Of a stretch of DNA of 64,000 bases, positions 37,360 to 47,632 are shown one piece after another. The DNA is from Pilasporangium apinafurcum (taxonomy: Eukaryota; Oomycota; Peronosporomycetes; Pythiales; Pythiaceae): NCBI GenBank assembly GCA_001600495.1, contig BCKE01000037.1, positions 88,611 through 152,610 of the forward strand, read 5' to 3'. The notes below the pieces were generated by a model. It saw only the letters and a program-made list of their open reading frames with translations. It was not told the origin of the DNA and ran no database searches. A program made the translations under genes and the position numbers. Numbering within the stretch: position 1 is the stretch's first letter; each line of letters begins with the position of its first letter.

Positions 37360-37568
37360 AAAGCTAAGCTGCAATCAATTACTGTTGTACGTAAGAATGA
37401 GGTGATAGTTTTCAGCCAGTTAAATAGGATCTAGTATCTGCTGTTACCATGCCTGCTTGTAGGCGTGAATAATATCTATTGAATATTCCAAACACCAAAA
37501 TCTGAAAAAAATGCGGAAGAATCTTCAGACGCATCTACACGCGCTCGTGACTCCAATTCCATTGCCAA

Positions 37569-39596
37569 TCAACAGAAGTACATATCAGTGGGCTCTTCGT
37601 CATCTGGAAATGATTCATGGCATTCCAAATCCACGACTAGATCCTCCATCGATGCGTGTGCGCGATCAAAACTGGGATAATTGGTTGGCTGTTCTCCCCA
37701 AGAAGGAATCCGTTCAGCATTAATGGCGTTCATCAGTTCCCAATCAATACGATCCACGGTAGGCAGCGCATCATGAAACACCAATTCCTTTAATGATTCA
37801 TCCCACCATTCTTGGTTATTTTGAAGTTGCGAACTCTTCGTGGAAAACAGGTCCCCAATCGGGCAATGGAAACCACGTGATGATGTAGCCAAGTCATTGT
37901 CTTCCGTCACGCAGTGTTGTACGACATCGAGCTGATTTGTGTGTTGCAACCATCGCTGAGGGTTCTTTTCATTCTTTTCCAACAATTTTGAGTTAATGAT
38001 TTCGTCCGAGAAATTAATTTTTACGCGTAGATCCACTGGTAGTTCAGCATTTAGTGACGTTTGATCCGGAACCTCAATCTTTATGCCACCATAATGATAT
38101 TGTTCCTGTTCTTCACTTTCAGAGAGTCCTTCTTGGAAGGTACAGTCAACTGAGGAATCTAAAGCAAGAGACTTCCAAGTCTTGACAGAGGGCGACAGGC
38201 ACATATTGAGCTCTGTCGATGGTTGTTTTGGTCCCCGACGCTTGCGGATTCGTTTAATGTCATCATCACGAGAAGATCTTCCACGCTTTAATGAACTCGA
38301 CAATTGCTTTGCCGTCTTATCCGCTATCCATAATCTGTTTGGATTGCAGAAAACATCGTAGTTGAATCTCACATGCTTTCGAGGGCTAAATTTGTCGACC
38401 GGCTCGCAAGCTATTTCCGAAAAATCGGACGTCACTGAAGTCAAAATCAAGTTGCAGCTTGCAAGAACTGAGACAACATCGTACACTCGGCGGTTCACAT
38501 CAGCATGGGAGCTGTCACTCACAGTTCCTGACCCCAGCCGTTTCTTGGCCTCAATAAGACGGGTACTCATTCCAGGTAACGCCACTGCTACATGATAGTC
38601 TTGTTGGAAAAGTAGAGTGAGAAAGCTTGTTGTAGTCGTCGTCAAACATGGCCATTTCTCTATATCCGCATGGTCTTCGATGCTTTTTAGCAACATACTG
38701 TCTAGTTCGTCAACTGTGAGATCCTTCCCGTGGGTTTGCTGTAGATGCTGCACTAGTTTACACGTTGTGTCTTTGATTTCTATCAGGCGGCAAATCGCAG
38801 CTTCTCTCCCATAGTAGAGAAAACAGCCACCTTTTGACCCGTTCACGTCGCTAAACCGAACACGCTTGATGACACCAATACCTATTAAATGGTCAGCTTG
38901 TTAGATTTTGTGATAGCTTCAATGTTTGGGTAGTTGAATGTAGCGCACCTTCTAAGACATGAAGAACGTCATATATTCTTCTCTTGCGAGGCACTACATG
39001 TTAACGGTATAGAATTAGTTGTTAACACCATCATCCATTTTATTTCGTCGCATTACATACCCAGCATATTGTAGACTTCGCTAGCAGGAATAATGATGGG
39101 AAACACTGGAATGAGATTGTTCTTAGTCTGAATCGCTTCATGCTCTTTGAAGAAGGTGAGTGTAATTCGAGAGCTGCAACATGCCCATGTCGTTCTGTTA
39201 GTGTCAAAATCGCCCACCACCACAACTAAAGACGCTCAAAACTCACATATCACCAAGACTTTTCGCATCTGTAATCATATCTTGAATCAAACACCAAGTT
39301 GCATCTGGTAAGGCACTGATATGATGTTGTTGGTCAGTGGACAATATTGAAGGCGATCTCATCACTCTAGTGCTGGAATGCTTCTTCAATAAAACTCGAT
39401 TCTTTTTGTGTTTCCGCTTGCTATGATGCAATGTAGCAGGGATTGTATGCAAGACTTCCATAAGTACTAGTGACGATATGGGTTTCCGCTGATGATCGAG
39501 ACACGGTTCATCGGAATGACGGCGACAGTGTTGATGTTTTTGGTGCCGTCTTCGTCGCCGTGGGGAAACCTTGTGAGGTGAGTGTTTGACCTTCAT
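37569..39596 (-). CDS. E2F/DP-family transcription factor with two winged-helix domains (E2F7/8-like)
   Basis: Four exons: 39596-39247, 39173-39061, 38993-38949 and 38881-37569, giving about 606 residues. After a basic, His-rich N terminus, a first winged helix is spread over the small exons and contains PRKRRIYDVLHVLEGIGVI, the E2F DNA-recognition signature. A second one follows in the last exon: SFLTLLFQQDYHVAVALP, then NRRVYDVVSVLASCNLI and KHVRFNYDVF. Two tandem DNA-binding domains are the mark of atypical E2F7/8 and plant DEL proteins, which repress E2F targets without a DP partner. The first domain lacks a clear canonical helix 1, so exon 2 may be partly misjoined. No RB-binding motif is evident. 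It converges with the LRR gene (209 bp). Confidence 0.8.
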
Positions 39597-40437
39597 CAGT
39601 TGTCTTGCTTGAGGAGAAGGCGGTAGATACGAAAATGAAGTAATGAACGAATTCGCAAACCATCCTTCCGCGCATCGATCTTACAGGCAAGTTGCCCTTT
39701 GCACATAGATACAGTTTGCTAAAAAATTGGCTAGTCGACCAGTACGATCCGCGCGGTGCTACTCGACCACAGATCACAAGTTGAAGTGATAGTACTGGTC
39801 CTGGACACAGCTTGATGGTCATGGCACCAATGTGTAGGTTGAGGATGTTGAAGTTGTTCGTCTACTTACAAATACTATTGTGTTTAGGAAGAGAGACGGA
39901 TCTGTGGATCGCTGTGGACAGTGTCCGAGAAGTAATGACGTTGTTTGCACATGGAAACACCAGATGCCACAGCCACAAGACACAGTGTCTCTTTACTAAA
40001 CATTAGGCACTATGGGGTTGGTACTACTACTGGAATCACGTATGTATGGTAGCGTCCACATAATTTGATTAAACAGAGCATACGTACGTCTTATTTGGGT
40101 GCATATCCGGATACTTTTATGCAAATTAGCACATCCATAACCAGATGGTATTAAAAACGACTGCTGGACGCGACTGAGGATGAAAGATGTCTCCCACCAA
40201 GAATGGGTGCATTTTAGATAGTGGTTCTATAAATATATTATGGATGCTATTTATTCATCACCGATAGTAAATGAGATATATAAATATGGAGTTGCCTTCA
40301 CTACCGTAACGAACCTATGGATTGCACCCGTCCTTTGATATTTTTGCGTTCTGACCGCATTCAATCCATGCAACAGTAGGCGGTTGCAGAGGAATTCCGT
40401 CGCAGTGCGGAAACCACCCACGTCTTTTCCAATCGCT
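39597..40437. other. Divergent intergenic spacer
   Basis: This 841-bp spacer lies between the E2F gene and the P4-ATPase gene. Open frames are present on both strands but have no recognisable motif. The one at 39508-39822 (-) runs in another frame over the E2F start and is not supported. Promoters for both neighbours are presumably here. Confidence 0.45.
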
Positions 40438-43400
40438 ATGGGCGCATCAGTGAGTGATAAAGGCGAATATCGGGTCGTACATTTAAATGATGTCCAAGCC
40501 AACACGAACGCCGGCTTCTGTGACAATTACACGGTCACGTCCAAGTACACGGCCGTGTCATTCTTGCCGAAATTCCTCTTTGAGAGTTTCCGCAAAATGG
40601 GTAACCTCTACTTTCTCACCATTTCCATCTTGCAATGCATCCCACAGATCAGTAATACGAATGGCCAACCGTCTACACTGCCACCACTAATCTTCATCAT
40701 CGCTGTCGACGCTATCTTTGCGATCCTGGAAGATCACAAGCGCCACGTTGCAGACAATATTGCCAATGCACGTACCACACAGATCCTCGACCGTTCAACC
40801 AAGACATTTGTGACCAAGACGTGGGCAGATGTCGTCGTCGGTGATATCGTGAGAGTGGCCAATCGCGAGCTCATGCCCGCTGATATTCTCGTGCTTGCTG
40901 TTAGTGAAATCCCTAACACACCTCCTTCAGGGATTTGTTATGTTGAGACAAAATCCTTGGATGGAGAAACCAATATGAAAGTGCGCTCTGCTATGGAGTG
41001 TACACTCGCCGATATGGGTACCACTGACAATTTGCTTAAAATGGAAGGTATAATTCGTTGTGAACACCCCAACAATGCCATCAATAGTTTCCAAGGTGCA
41101 CTCGAGTTGCAAGGAAAGCAGCCTCAGTCGATTCCATACGAAAGCATCATTCTGCGTGGGTGTATCATTCGTAATACCGATTGGGTACACGGCGTTGTGT
41201 TTAACACAGGCAAAGACACGAAGATCATGATGAGCAATTCGGCTCCACCGTCAAAAATGAGCACCATGGACCAATCTATTAACAAGTACATCGTCGTTCT
41301 CTTGGTATTCCTGATGTTGTTTAGTGCTGCGGGGGCCACTGGTGCTATCATCTGGAACTCCCAGAGCGCCAAGTTTTGGTATTTGAGTATTGATGACACA
41401 GACAGTAGCGTCTTCGTCAACTGGATCGTGATGTTATTCTACTATTTGCTGCTCATGTACCAATTTGTCCCGATCTCGTTGATCGTGTCTATGAGTATGG
41501 TCAAGTATCTCCAAGCGCAGTTCATTCAGTGGGATCAAAAGATTTACTACCCACCCACTGACACACCAGCACTCGTGCGGTCTATGTCGCTCAACGAAGA
41601 GCTGGGACAGATTTCGTACATATTCTCGGACAAGACTGGGACGCTTACATGCAACGTGATGGAGTTTCGCAAATGCTCCATTGGAGGGGTATCCTATGGC
41701 AACGGTACGACCGAAATTGGGCTTGCTGCACTCAAACGAGCCGGAAAACCAGTTCCAGTTATCAATGTCGATGATTCACGTCCCAAAGTTCCATTCGTGA
41801 ATTTTGATGGTCCAGAGCTCTTCAATGACATGAAAGGGGAGTCAGGATCAATACAACAACGACGGATTGATCTATTCTTTACACATCTAGCAGTGTGCCA
41901 CACTGTAATTCCAGAAAGGCATGAGAATTCCAACGAGGTGACTCTTTCTGCATCGTCACCTGATGAACAAGCATTGGTAGCAGGAGCTGCATATTTTGGA
42001 TTTGAGTTCCTGAATCGTACACCAGGTGTCGCTCATATCAAAATCCATGGCGTTAATCAGCAGTTTGAGATGCTTGATGTACTAGAATTCAATAGCACCC
42101 GAAAACGAATGTCCACAATTGTTCGCCATCCAAACGGAAAGATATTCTTGTATTCGAAAGGAGCCGACGTCATTATCTTTGGCCGACTGCAGAAAGACTT
42201 AGACGGTGACACGGCTTCCGCTAAACTCCAGGAGATTACAAAACAGCACATTGATAATTATGCTGAAGATGGACTGCGAACACTCACCATTGCCATCCGT
42301 GAGATTAGCCAAGAGTATTACGCAGAATGGTCCCAGCGATTTCATGATGCGCAAAATAACTTGGCGGAGATTGATAAGCGCAAGAAAGATCAACCCAACT
42401 TGATCGACCAATACATGGACGAGATTGAAAGTGATTTAGAATTACTAGGAGCGACAGCCATAGAAGACAAACTGCAGACTGGAGTTCCCGATACGATTGC
42501 AAACTTAGCCAATGCTGGTATCAAGATCTGGGTGCTCACCGGCGACAAAGAAGAAACGGCAATCAATATCGGATTTGCGTGCCAATTACTGACAAATGAC
42601 ATGCAAATTTTTATCATTAGTGCAAAGAATTGCTCTACACCCAACAAAATCGAAGCCGAACTCACAACACGGATCGCAGCACGAACAGTGGACGTACGAG
42701 CATACCTGGAAATTCCTGCGGCCAGTAGAGGAACACTCCAGAAGATTGCTCTCGTTATTGACGGCGAAACACTCACCCATGCATTGGGAGGAACATGCCG
42801 AGCACTCTTATCTGAGTTTTCACAATATTGTAAAGCTGTAATCGCGTGCCGCGTTTCTCCTGCCCAAAAAGCTCAAATGGTTGCACTAATTAAGGAGTCT
42901 GTACCAGGTGTCCGAACGTTGGCAATTGGAGATGGTGCGAATGACGTATCCATGATCCAGGAAGCTCATATTGGAGTTGGAATATCTGGCCAGGAAGGGA
43001 TGCAAGCCGTGAATTCAAGTGACTATGCCATTGCTCAGTTCCGTTTTCTGGAACGGCTGCTGCTCGTCCATGGTCGTTGGAACTATCGACGTTTAGCGCA
43101 ATTGGTGTTGTACATATTTTACAAAAACATCATGTTTACTGCAACGCAATTCTGGTACACGCTGTTATGCGGATATTCAGGGCAAAAAATCTTCCTTGAA
43201 GCTGGTGTGCAACTGTACAATATTTGCTTGACTGCCCTCCCCATTGTGGCACTCTCCATTTTCGACCAAGACGTCGGAGACGACATGGCGATGAAATTTC
43301 CAAAATTATACTCCACTGGTCCGCGAGATGAAGATTTGAACAAGTCAATCTTCTCTATATGGGTTGCAGGAGCGATTCTTGAATCGGTGCTTATCATGTT

Positions 43401-44055
43401 TATTTCACTCTTTGGCATGAAGTATGCCGGTCCTGGTGGTAGCAGCAGCTCGATGTGGATGGATGGGAACGTTATCTTCACGCTAGTAGTTCTCATCGCT
43501 AATATGAAGCTGATGATATTCCAGAACAGCTTTCACTGGTTTAATCACGCACTATACATCGGCTCCTTCCTGGTATGGATACTACTTGGTTTGGTTGCCA
43601 GTCACATGACTTTGATCTCGGATCTTACTTGGGAATTGATGTTTGAGCAAACGTTCGCAAATGGCACGTTTTGGCTACTGATGCTGCTGGTACCTGTCAC
43701 TGCGCTTTGTAGTGCATACTTGCGTAGTGGCGTAAAGATGACATTCTTTCCTGAATACTGGCAACTTGCGAAGGAGGTCGTCAAGTTCAAACTTGATCAG
43801 TCGCTTTTGCAGTGGGAAGATACCAGCAGTGGATCACTGGACGTGCCAGTCATGCCGATAAATTTACGGCCAGCTAATCGATTGGGAACTGTAGTACCCA
43901 CCAATAATCGGCCTTCAGCGGTTCAGGAAGTACGAAACACATTGCAGCGTGCCTACCATGGGTTTGCGTTCTCTAAAGATGCACATGCAGGTGCAACTGA
44001 AGCCAACTTGCTCATGCATCGCGGGTCCATGCCCTCGCGAGAGAATAAAACATAG
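40438..44055 (+). CDS. P4-ATPase, phospholipid flippase
   Basis: A single exon of 1,205 residues. The first ATG of the frame is at 40438 (MGASVSDKGEYRVVHLND). Hallmarks in order: an N-terminal P4 pattern (NTNAGFCDNYTVTSKYT), the actuator loop LDGETNMKVRSA near 40962, PISLIVSM in TM4 near 41470, the phosphorylation site SDKTGTLT near 41630, a nucleotide-binding KGAD near 42158, VLTGDKEETAINIGF near 42532, and the hinge GDGANDVSMIQEAHIGVGI near 42929. A bundle of six C-terminal membrane segments follows. P4-ATPases move phosphatidylserine and similar lipids from the outer to the cytosolic leaflet, usually with a CDC50 subunit. The length and absence of introns are normal. The gene starts 841 bp from the divergent E2F gene. 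Confidence 0.95.
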   Translation: MGASVSDKGEYRVVHLNDVQANTNAGFCDNYTVTSKYTAVSFLPKFLFESFRKMGNLYFLTISILQCIPQISNTNGQPSTLPPLIFIIAVDAIFAILEDHKRHVADNIANARTTQILDRSTKTFVTKTWADVVVGDIVRVANRELMPADILVLAVSEIPNTPPSGICYVETKSLDGETNMKVRSAMECTLADMGTTDNLLKMEGIIRCEHPNNAINSFQGALELQGKQPQSIPYESIILRGCIIRNTDWVHGVVFNTGKDTKIMMSNSAPPSKMSTMDQSINKYIVVLLVFLMLFSAAGATGAIIWNSQSAKFWYLSIDDTDSSVFVNWIVMLFYYLLLMYQFVPISLIVSMSMVKYLQAQFIQWDQKIYYPPTDTPALVRSMSLNEELGQISYIFSDKTGTLTCNVMEFRKCSIGGVSYGNGTTEIGLAALKRAGKPVPVINVDDSRPKVPFVNFDGPELFNDMKGESGSIQQRRIDLFFTHLAVCHTVIPERHENSNEVTLSASSPDEQALVAGAAYFGFEFLNRTPGVAHIKIHGVNQQFEMLDVLEFNSTRKRMSTIVRHPNGKIFLYSKGADVIIFGRLQKDLDGDTASAKLQEITKQHIDNYAEDGLRTLTIAIREISQEYYAEWSQRFHDAQNNLAEIDKRKKDQPNLIDQYMDEIESDLELLGATAIEDKLQTGVPDTIANLANAGIKIWVLTGDKEETAINIGFACQLLTNDMQIFIISAKNCSTPNKIEAELTTRIAARTVDVRAYLEIPAASRGTLQKIALVIDGETLTHALGGTCRALLSEFSQYCKAVIACRVSPAQKAQMVALIKESVPGVRTLAIGDGANDVSMIQEAHIGVGISGQEGMQAVNSSDYAIAQFRFLERLLLVHGRWNYRRLAQLVLYIFYKNIMFTATQFWYTLLCGYSGQKIFLEAGVQLYNICLTALPIVALSIFDQDVGDDMAMKFPKLYSTGPRDEDLNKSIFSIWVAGAILESVLIMFISLFGMKYAGPGGSSSSMWMDGNVIFTLVVLIANMKLMIFQNSFHWFNHALYIGSFLVWILLGLVASHMTLISDLTWELMFEQTFANGTFWLLMLLVPVTALCSAYLRSGVKMTFFPEYWQLAKEVVKFKLDQSLLQWEDTSSGSLDVPVMPINLRPANRLGTVVPTNNRPSAVQEVRNTLQRAYHGFAFSKDAHAGATEANLLMHRGSMPSRENKT

Positions 44056-44434
44056 ACAGCGCCAAAATGGCGGTCTTACTCTCATGGCAGGAATAGATAA
44101 AGAAGTGCATTCCTGCCAGTGTTCAATTTTGTCCTGTTCAGCATCATCGTCCATGTTCACTGCAATGCATCTCTGTTTTTCATCTAGCACTCGAAATGTC
44201 GAATGAATGCATTGGTGGCACTGGAACAGCATTTGTTCCCGACGAGTAACTTATCATAGACTGGAATGGAGGCGGGGAGAAAAAGCACAAATCATCCAAG
44301 ATACGCATACTTGCATCCTTAGCACTGGAAACAGCACTAGCTGCAATGCTGCACTGATACAACCTATCGATGATACGAAAATTAATAAATCAATAATTAA
44401 GTAGAGCAAATTACTTCATCGAATAACCAAGATC
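44056..44434. other. Convergent intergenic spacer
   Basis: This 379-bp spacer lies between the P4-ATPase stop and the convergent small basic-protein gene. I see no gene, RNA or repeat. An AT-rich stretch near 44380-44410 could hold polyadenylation signals for either gene. Confidence 0.4.
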
Positions 44435-45130
44435 TTACTTTGCAACGATAGATTCGAGTGTGATAGCGCGAATTGTTACTGACTTACGACGTCGATAGCA
44501 ACGATGTTGTTGGCGAAGTTTGACGAGCTTTTCCACTAAGATCGGTACATCCGATGACGATTGAGCAATCGCTGCGGCGATAGACTGATGCGAACGGGAG
44601 AAAATTCTGGCAAACAGCCGATAGTTCCGACGCATACGCAACCGCACGACATGGTCCATGCAATATTGTTGTTCGCGCTGAAGTTCAACTATTTTCTCTT
44701 CTTTGTCTTTTTCAGTGTCTGGGTTCTTTGGATGCGTATCTATCGGCGATATTGGAGGACAGTGCACGAGTTTGGGGTCTACGCAAACAGAAAATGAATC
44801 ATGCATATATATCGCACTCTATATTCAAGTAATATATGGTTACAATTCATATAGAGATGCAGTAGTATCCTACCTTGCGTTGCTTCGCTTTGGCCATGCG
44901 GTGGTTTAGCTAGAGTCTTCTTCTTTTTCTTCTTGCCGATCGACTTCTTCTGGGCGCCACGGACCACCAGACGCTCATACCTGTCAGCACGTGTAGCAAA
45001 AGCATTACAAACTTCAGAACTTTAGTCATCACATTCACCACTGATGTAGTCGAACGTTGATACTGTTTTGATCGACTTACAAGCGATTGAATGCGAGCTC
45101 GCGCTGCGCTTCCTCATCCATCCTCCTCAT
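44435..45130 (-). CDS. Small basic protein of unknown function
   Basis: Three exons join in frame: 45130-45081, 44980-44874 and 44778-44435, giving about 166 residues. The N terminus (MRRMDEEAQRELAFNRLYE) is helical. It is followed by a Lys-rich run (six lysines near 44925), then a Pro-rich turn, and a long helical, Arg-rich C-terminal half with IQ-like spacing (CMDHVVRLRMRRNYRLFARI). I do not recognise the family. A second in-frame ATG three codons downstream could also be the start. The Fanzor element begins within about 140-250 bp of its 5' end and so sits in its promoter region. Confidence 0.55.
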
Positions 45131-45269
45131 ATGTATACTTCCAAATCACGATCATCCTTGTTGTCATTTATTGCAGTATTTTAGCGAATCAAAACGCATC
45201 TTGAATGGATTTTAGCCAGTCAACGTCTATTAGACACAGTAAGTTCTGTAAATAGGTTGGAAAACTAGG

Positions 45270-45400
45270 TTACTCCAACTCGCTTCGCGAGTTGCGCCTA
45301 CCAAGTGGCTACACCTAGAATACGGGTTGTACCGTGTGAGCAGGTTCAAGTCCGAAGACCCCGAGCTCACGCTTTTTTTGCGCTTCTACGACTCACTTGA
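45270..45400 (-). ncRNA. Candidate guide-RNA scaffold (omega/fRNA) at the 3' end of the Fanzor gene
   Basis: Immediately 3' of the Fanzor stop the DNA folds well. An 8-bp stem (CAACTCGC/GCGAGTTG, loop of 3) is at 45276-45294. A second 8-bp stem with one G-T pair is at 45334-45341 with 45365-45372. It encloses GTC-CGAA-GAC (45350-45359), extended by a GG/CC pair. In TnpB and Fanzor loci the scaffold RNA overlaps or follows the 3' end of the nuclease gene on the same strand. Ends and expression are unknown. On the plus strand the same DNA holds a perfect B-box-like GGTTCAAGTCC (45343-45353) and a T7 run (45373-45379). Confidence 0.35.
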
Positions 45401-47632
45401 TTCTCGTTGCAAGTACTCTGATCTTGCTCGATTGTTGAAAAGTTCTGTCGTCACGCGCATAATATTCGGCGAAGCGTTCACGTCGTGATCCCAAAACGTC
45501 TTGCATTCACTGGATTCACAGTGCAAAACGGATCGAGATTCAATTATGCCATCGGGAACGCCGTTGATCATTTTCGGGAAGACTGCCTTCACAAGTTCAG
45601 CGTGACAGTGGAAACATCGCTTGCTTGTACGAAAGTCGTCGATGGAACGAACGGTAGCGCGCTTTGCCAGTTCCTTCTTGAGCGCTTTGACGGGTCCGGT
45701 ACCGTGGCCCTTGATGCCATCATGACAACTCCAGTTTCCAAAATCGACCAACGTGTTCTTGCTCGCAACGGGTACAATGCGCTCCACCACGTGACTCAAC
45801 GCCTTAGCCTTGTACACGTACTGGTAGAAGCGCCACTTCCGGAAAGCATGGCGTGAGCAAAAATCAATAAGCCAGTTGATGTGTGCCCATACGAACTTGA
45901 GATGCTCAAAGTATCGTGAAAAGGACGCGGTTTTGAAAGAGGGCATGCCATGCATCAGGGTCCCATACGCAACTTCATGTTGTTTGATGCCTTCATTCCA
46001 AGCGCGAACGCTGTTGAATCCAGCAAGATGACGATACTCGCGAGTCGAGATCTGCGTGATGGCGTACATGTCGAGCAATTGATGACCACGCCTGCGTTTT
46101 CCATTCGTACGTCGTAGATGAACCCTTCGTGTCACTGGTCCAGCCAATTTACGTCTCTTCCGTCGTAGGAGTCTCTTCTTCCTGCGTCGAGATGAACGTT
46201 TCCGCGTAGCTGCAACTCGCTTCTTCTTCCGAAATCGAAAAAACTGCCGTGAGCGAAACCTGTCGTCTTCCAACNTNNGGACAGTNGCAGTTGTGCACAG
46301 TGCACGCATGCCGGGATCAATTCCAATGATCTTGGTTGCGCAGAAATTTCGTGCGATCTTCGGGTCGAACTCCTTCTTGGACAAATAAGGGTTCTCTCCA
46401 CCGATAACATCTCGCTTGCGCAAGACGGACACATCGTATCCGTTGGTCGTAATATAGTGCGCAAATTTCCATCTCCCGGTCTCGAACTTGGAAATATCAA
46501 AGTGCTCTCGCCAGAGATCATCACGAAATAGCTGGAACTCCTTATTTGAAGGCACCTTCAACCCACGCTTTCCTTCCACCAAAAATTTCTTGAACGGGTC
46601 ACGATCGACTCGCTTTTCTTGCTTGAGCTGTTGATGAATTCGGATCCACATCTGATGGAGAATGGAAGAGTCGATCGCGATATGTGCGGGAATAAATGAC
46701 GTTGCCACAGGAAATAGAGAGAAAACACGGTTGCCCTTGATGTTGGGCTCTTCATCCTGACGACTCTCCATGTACACCAGCATCTCGTACAGCTTGACGA
46801 TAAAATACGTGAGATCTCATTCAATGTTGTCGGTCGATGGCTCCTTTCCCAACCATTCTCGTACCATCATCGCAACTTCACGTCTGGGTCCCCACTGCTG
46901 AAATGCTTCACGAATCAAAATGTGCACGATTCCCTTCGTCGGTTGATCGTAGCGCAGCTTGACATACCGGGAGAGACGGCGGTAGAAATGCAGAACAATT
47001 ATATTGTGCAGGTTCGTCTTCATCTGCATGCTGAGCGCGCTTTTGGACTTGTCCCAGTTCATGATAGTTGAACGTTGATACCCAGCTTGTCTCTCGCGCT
47101 CTTGTCAGAAGAGACTAATGCTCTCGTTGAGCGCGATATCTTCACCCTTAGATGAAATAAACTGGTTGATCCCGATCCCAGAAATACAACGATTGAAGAA
47201 GTTGATATCAAACGGGGGAAGGTAGTCGACACGCTTGTTTTGGTCGGGATCGTCACGACTCTCCAGACACCGCAAGAGATGAAAGTTGATAAGATGCCAC
47301 GCTTCCATCTGGATCTGTCGTAGTACGCGCACGCTTCGCTCAATCTCGTCCTTGACCAGTTGTTGCTGCGGTCGCTTGTTCAAGTCTTTGACGAAGAGCT
47401 GGTGAAGCGTGCACTTGATGGCAGACATCTCATCCTCGTGAATTGCCATTTTCCGGAACTGCGCACAGAGCTTGTTAAAATCACTTTCCTTACGCTCGGC
47501 ATCATCACGTTGTTCTTGTCTCGAGAGTGTGCGAGCGCGCTTGGTGTCGTTTTCAGTATCCGTGTCTTCATGTTGCGAGTCCGGTCCAGGATCATAGGGG
47601 ACTCCCTGCGATCAAGAGCGCTTTGACGCCAT
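45386..47632 (-). pseudogene. Fanzor RNA-guided nuclease homologue, interrupted by three in-frame TGA codons
   Basis: From ATG at 47632 to TAG at 45386 one frame runs 749 codons with no frameshift. It is cut by TGA at 47612-47614 (codon 7), 47105-47107 and 46817-46819. The N-terminal third has a basic, NLS-like part (NDTKRARTLSR) and a helical region with KSALSMQMKTNLHNIIVLHF, typical of the family. RuvC-I is IGIDPG near 46326. An Arg/Lys-rich insert follows (near 46130-46260). The RuvC-II region is GNWSCHDGIKGHGTGP near 45700, with Asn where bacterial TnpB usually has the catalytic Glu. The zinc ribbon pairs RCFHC (near 45615) with HCESSEC (near 45520), and RuvC-III is DHDVNASPNI near 45480. 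Four N bases at 46275-46286 give unknown residues just after RuvC-I. Each TGA could derive from CGA by one C-to-T change. A read-through or uninterrupted allele elsewhere is possible. Confidence 0.85.

Noticed and set aside
45302-45378. tRNA gene suggested by a perfect B-box
   Set aside because: The bases flanking the T-loop do not pair beyond two positions and no acceptor stem can be formed, so it is not a normal tRNA.
45485-45856. Plus-strand open frame of 123 codons
   Set aside because: It is antisense to the conserved Fanzor zinc-ribbon and RuvC-II region and looks like a shadow frame.
46275-46286. Unusual residues next to RuvC-I
   Set aside because: They come from N bases in the assembly and carry no information.
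46817-47614. TGA read as an amino acid in this genome
   Set aside because: Other genes here end in TGA at the expected place (22080, 37359, 58381-58383), so TGA is a stop; the three in the Fanzor frame are better explained as mutations.
45386-47632. Bacterial IS605 contamination
   Set aside because: The frame has the eukaryotic Fanzor features (long N terminus, NLS-like basic parts) and sits between intron-containing host genes.
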